Origin: Haplosporangium gracile
Taxonomy: Eukaryota; Mortierellomycota; Mortierellomycetes; Mortierellales; Mortierellaceae
Direction of reading: 5' to 3'
Assembly (NCBI GenBank): GCA_015499985.1
Contig: JAAAUF010000449.1
Coordinates: forward strand, 18,660 to 32,956
Length of the DNA stretch: 14,297 nucleotides
This document shows positions 9,910 through 14,297 of this stretch, in pieces. Numbering within the stretch: position 1 is the stretch's first letter; every line of letters starts with the position of its first letter. A program made the translations under genes and the position numbers. The notes beneath the pieces are model-generated. The model was not told the origin of the DNA. It worked only from the letters and a program-made list of their open reading frames with translations, and did no database searches.

Positions 9910-12900
9910 TCAGATGCTGTTGTTGCTTTGATCATCTGTGATGTTGCTGTCGATAGATAACGCACTACTGTTGTCATCCGTGACATTACTGAGATCGCCT
10001 GGAGCTATGCTGCTATTGCTTTGATCAATAGTGATGTTATTGTCGGCAGTCAACGCACTGTTGGTGTCATCCGAAATATTACCGAAGTCGCCTGAGGTTG
10101 TCTCGCTGTTGCTGTCAGATGCGTCGCTATGCTCTCCCAAGCTGTTGATGTTATCGGGCGAGGAACTGTGATTTCGATCTTCTGAAAGAGGCTGCTCGAT
10201 GGTTTCAGGCACAACTGCATCCAGTTTGAGTCGAGGCTGTCCTCGAGCGTCTGCATCGCCGAGATCAGAATCATCCTCGCCTTTCCGCTTCCGCTTGATC
10301 ACAAGTCCTGGCTCGGCTCCGCTGTCGCTCGACTCCGTTGCGAGTTCAGATTTCAATTGAATGACTGCAGTATCAATGTCCGTACCTTGCCTCCTACTCT
10401 CGTCTTTGCCCTCACCAGCCTTGAGAAAATCGATACTCAATCGCAAGGCGACTGAAGGTAAAGGCGACAGAAGAGATGGCGATCCAGCGGTCGCTGAACT
10501 GGCCTCTTTCGTCTGTGCTGGTTTCCCTGCCGACAACTCCTCTTCAACGACAGTAGTGTCGGCCATCTCAACATCATCCGGTTCTGAACTCTGCAGCATG
10601 TGGGGAGCAAGGTGATTTGACAAAATCATCTCAACTCCTGAATCAACCTTGCCGTCATTGTCTGGGCCTGGAAACAACGGCAGTCGCATGCCTGGGAAGA
10701 GTCGACTTTGACTGCCCCACAATGTTTTCAAAGAGGATCCGGGCATCCCAACGCCGCCGTCACCGCTGCCACTGCTACTATTCCCCCCATTTTCATGCAG
10801 AGCCAGTAAATTCTTGAAAATAGACGTGTAGCCGATCTCCTCCAGCGTCTTCCTGTGAACCGTTGCACAATGCGACACCAACATCCTGTTGTTCTTCTAC
10901 TCGTTTTAAAAAGGGATTGTTAGGACTCGCGTTCACCAACGTTAAGTATGTGTTTCAGAATAGGTCATAGATAACAAAGTGAATCAAACTACCACTTACA
11001 TCTCGGATAAAGCTGAAGAACTCCAGGCAGACCGAGTTTAGCAGACCGTTCTTTCCGTTGGTATCCTCAAGCACACTGACAACTCCATGGATGACCTTGT
11101 TCTTAATTAAGATCCGATTGAAGTAGTCATCCTCAAGATCGAGGCACGTCCGGAAAAACTTTATCGCCACTAAACAACAAACAAACAATTCGGTGAGACA
11201 ATCAGCCTTCACTAACAGAAACATGTAGAGATTGAACGCCCTAAAGCAGAAAAACTTACTGAGACGCATATGCTTCTCCTTGTTCTTCAAGAGAATGCAA
11301 ATCTTTTCGACGAGGCGACTCGAAGATAGTAGAACCTTGGTACGTGTTGGGTGCTGTCGAATGAGGAATGACATGAGCATGCAAATGCTCGCACACCGAG
11401 CAGATGAAGGGCGATCCAGTGAGGTCGATGCTAAAAGGACAGGATACCCAAAAGAAATAAAGTTATCAGCTACTGTATTTGCAAAGAAACAAAGAGCGTG
11501 AGCTCGACAAGTCACGCGCAGTCAGCAACGCTGAAACTCCTGTCCAAATCAAATACGTACTTTTCATGAGCTGTAGGATTGGTGCGACCAGGGTGCTGCA
11601 ATACTGTGTGTAGAACAAGTCCAGAAACTGATCCGCATCAGGGTCCAAGCGCGACGAATTCTCAACGGAGAAGGGACCTCCAACTGGCAATCCCAAGCCG
11701 TTATCGTCGGCTGACTCGGGATCGATATCCACCAAAATTTTGATGATTTCAGTTAGCTGGGGCATAAGGTTCGCGTCGTTCTCCGTGAGAAACTGAGTGA
11801 TGACGCTATCAAAGAACGCCTTGTTGCTCTTGTCCTTTGCCTGTTCAACAATATGTGTCCGAATTGATCCTGAACTGTCTTCCAGTGCCATCAGAAGAAT
11901 ATCCGTACCCGTTTGCTTGACTCGGGTGCAATCAGATGCAAACGCGAATTCGATTAAGGTGAAGAGACCCAGCTGGAAGAGTCTCCTAGATGCCCAGGAG
12001 CGAATTTGGGGAAAGAGAACGATGGTCAGCGATCATTTCCAGCTTCTTAGCTCGATTCTTCTTTCGCGCAGATATCTACAGAGCATTTTTACCTATAAAT
12101 GTTGTAAATGCCTCCACCACCCATTTTTTTGGCCATAGAACAGAACTGGTGCATGAAAAGAACGACATCCTGTCGCCGATCCAGGGACGTTGATGTATCC
12201 TTGAGTAGGTCGAAGAGCTCCTTCAGAAACAGGCGATCCGAGAGGAGATTCTGAATAATCTTGACGGACCTGCGGTTGATAAACGACTCCAGCATTGATT
12301 TTGGCCCTTCTTCCAAGTGCCTGATTAGAGCGACATCCTTGATAAACTGGAGCCGAAACACCTGGTGGATCCATGACACCACTCGTGTATCGTTAAACGG
12401 CATCACCTCCTTGAAATTAGCGCGCTGTGAGTAAATCAACCGATAGTGTGGCTTTTCATTTAGCAAGTCAGGCTCGTCTACAGTAGAGAAGTAGATGTGG
12501 TGATTAGTTGTCATCCGGATAGCTACATTATATGGTTTTGTTCTTGTGGCGATGTTGTTTTTAGAAGGCAGACATAATCGCTTACATTCCAGTATCCCGA
12601 TGCACCCCTCGAATGTTTCGTCCTTGATAACTTCCTCTACGATGGACTGATCGCCAAGTTGAACTAAAAGTGAAACGGAAGGAAAATGGTTGTCTTCATT
12701 GGTCAATGTGTCGTAGTGGTTTGCGGATGCTCTTACGCTTGTAAAAGCGATGTCAAATAAAAACTAAGCTTGATTTACTCAAGTGAACGAGGATTGCGCG
12801 GAGAATGTGCAGACTAGAGAGAAGATCCGCATTCTCACAGATCTTGAGAACAGAGACCAACTTTTCGATGTAGCACTACAAAGAGAATCGCAACAGTAAG

Positions 12901-13796
12901 AAAATCTCTACAATTTAGGTCGGACAACAACCTGGTGACACAAACACAAAAAATAAAGGCATACCTCTGTCGCAATAAAATCTGGCAGCTGTTCCTCCTC
13001 ATCTGTGCCCATTGCACCAAGAATAGCCTCAATTTCTTTGAGGTTTGTGATGCTTGGGTTTGGAAGCAACGAAGAACTGCTGGGCTCGTCCGCCGGCAAA
13101 GAAAAGACGCCATTCACTAATTCACAACATAAAACAACAAAATCTCGGTCAGTTCCTGAAATACAATTTGCCGATCGTTATTGTCATTGCTGTAAATGTT
13201 CCCGTGTGATGGTATGCACCATAGTATTCCTGAGGGAAGTCATTGATGGCGTTCCTATTCGGAAATGTTATCAAAAAAGAGCGGAACAGGTAGACATGTG
13301 TTAGGCATCCTATTTTTTCGCTTTCCTTCCAAAACCGATTGCCCGCCCCTTGTTTCTTTTTCGTTTTATTTCCTGATATTACAATCAAACAAACGCTTCG
13401 TACCAGACATCCGAGTATTCATCGGACTCCTGCAACTTTTGACCAAGTTCGGTATGATCTTCCGACAGAGAAAGGACCGAGTCTATCAGGGGGTGGCATT
13501 GACGGTGGTAAGTAGTTGACAAACCGAGACAAAAAAAAACGTTGTTCGTTAAAGTCTCAACCAAAAGGTGTGTCAATCTCATATTTTTAGCCTTTCGCGT
13601 ATTCATATTACAACGTAATCATAACGTGGTGTTGCTTACCGTCTGTCTTTTGCTTGATGGAGTCCAAGACCCGGTCGTCGTTGGTACTGCTGTGAACCCT
13701 CATTTCTTTGTGCGTCCTCAGACGGTTTGCCACTAAGCAATATTTTGAGCACAAGCAAAATAAACGTAATTTACCGCAAGAGCCGGTTAATAAATG
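9910..13796 (-). CDS. PSY2: PSY2/SMEK homologue, protein phosphatase 4 regulatory subunit 3 (11 exons, 5' end unresolved)
   Basis: Exons, all in consistent phase: 13796-13775 (less certain), 13732-13640, 13482-13404, 13254-13220, 13116-12965, 12875-12779, 12663-12586, 12477-12093, 11985-11561, 11430-11260, 11169-11000, 10896-9910. That gives about 897 residues plus a missing beginning. Order: a divergent EVH1/PH-like domain (MRVHSSTNDDRVLDS, SVLSLSEDHTELGQKLQ, DEYSDVWNAI); the SMK-1 region (YIEKLVSVLKICENADLL, ANFKEVMPFND, SWIHQVFRLQFIKDV); armadillo-like helices (KFFRTCLDLEDDYFNRI, GLLNSVCLEFFSFIRD); then a disordered acidic tail with a KRKRK nuclear signal (10296-10282) and a 31-residue repeat. 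In known fungi and animals this subunit recruits substrates to PP4 catalytic subunit Pph3/PPP4C with PSY4/PPP4R2, acting in DNA-damage recovery (gamma-H2A, Rad53). The family call is firm; the function here is inferred by homology. The start codon was not found. Confidence 0.88.
9913..10092 (-). repeat. 93-base tandem duplication in the PSY2 C-terminus
   Basis: Two 31-codon units, 10092-10000 and 9999-9913 (the second cut short by the stop), encode similar Ser/Asn/Asp-rich peptides. Shared elements are GD-(F/L)-x-N, DD-x-x-SAL, NIT-x-DQSN and a terminal SI. The repeat ends directly at the TGA stop. It sits in the disordered tail, beyond any conserved domain. Confidence 0.75.
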
Positions 13797-14297
13797 CTAT
13801 GCAAAATCGTAGTCAACTGGTCCCCGCCCAATGTTCTTTGTTTGTACCCCCTCTTTGAAAACTTTGAAGGCGTATTTTGAGTTTCAAGTTCTTTGATTGT
13901 GTGTCCAGGGGTCATGGCCACTGCTCCTCATTCTTGAATTCAGTTGGGAGCATCACGCGCTCGAGTACTCCGACATAGGTCTCTTTCAGGACAAAGGTTT
14001 GTTATCCTGCTCCTTGTCTGCTGTCTGTCTGTGGTCGTCCTGTTGCTCCTCATGAGTACCGGCTTTTTGAATGCTGTGTTGACTTTTGTTGCACTCCCTT
14101 GTGGCGCGAATGGTGTTGTAAGCAAAGAGAGCGTGGTTGTGATTTCAAAGAGAAGGGGAGTGTACCTTTGTCGAAAGTGTACGAGTGTCAGTGCAAGAAG
14201 ATGAAGAGAGCTGTGTGATTGTGAGGGTAGTTGATGAGTGAAGAATCACTGGTGTAGGGGGAATCGAGAACAGGGGGGTGGTTGAAAAGGAGAGAGA
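13797..14297 (-). other. 5' region of the PSY2 homologue, first exon not resolved
   Basis: The start of the gene must lie here or just beyond the window. Two fragments resemble the first EVH1 strand. RVMLPTEFKNEEQW (about 13957-13916) has ATG TCG GAG TAC just upstream but in another frame. KYAFKVFKEG ends at 13848 with a donor GGG|GTACAA whose phase matches the acceptor GCATAG at 13797, but an in-frame TGA lies before it and no ATG follows. The upstream part is CT/AC-rich on the minus strand, as expected of a leader or promoter. Confidence 0.4.

Noticed and set aside
9753..9986. Open frame overlapping and extending past the PSY2 stop
   Set aside because: It is in another frame, has no domain, and no splice pair was found that would join it to the PSY2 reading frame.
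13944..14204. Plus-strand open frame at the right end
   Set aside because: It overlaps the presumed PSY2 leader on the opposite strand, has no domain and looks like a chance frame; the hydrophobic stretch comes from CT/GT-rich DNA.

Overview
The window is eukaryotic and almost certainly fungal. Genes are split by short GT..AG introns (mostly 89-157 bases) with donors such as GTAAGT and GTACGT, CTAAC/CTGAC-like branch sites and CAG/TAG acceptors. Between the genes lie long stretches rich in homopolymers, microsatellites and purine/pyrimidine-skewed tracts. The style of the kinase catalytic loop (close to the HRDLHSGN type), the divergent PSY2 homologue and the intron style suggest an early-diverging fungus of the Mortierella kind. 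That placement is an inference; nothing here fixes the species.

Two protein-coding genes can be supported, both on the minus strand. The first (5589 down to 250) is assembled from three exons that join in phase. It encodes a protein of about 840 residues: a disordered Ser/Asn/His-rich N-terminus, a protein-kinase fold whose catalytic residues are all replaced (a pseudokinase), and C-terminal ankyrin repeats. Its first intron is about 2.7 kb, far outside the size range of every other intron in the window. The donor, branch site, pyrimidine tract, acceptor, phase and protein homology all agree on it.

The second gene (about 13796 down to 9910) is a homologue of PSY2/SMEK/PPP4R3, regulatory subunit 3 of protein phosphatase 4. 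Eleven exons following one another in consistent phase are described, the first a 22-base one that is less certain. They cover most of an EVH1/PH-like N-terminal domain, the SMK-1 and armadillo-like core, and a disordered acidic C-terminal tail with a basic nuclear localisation signal and a 31-residue tandem repeat. The beginning of the gene (the start codon and first strand of the EVH1 domain) could not be resolved.

Between the two genes (5590-9909) lie about 4.3 kb without a convincing gene. This stretch holds a CT-rich upstream tract for the pseudokinase gene, an orphan TATA-like box on the plus strand, a small cluster of direct and inverted repeats near 8241-8322, and a decayed Ty3/gypsy-type integrase fragment near 8738-9061. 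There are several microsatellites. No rRNA, tRNA, CRISPR array or intact mobile element was recognised.
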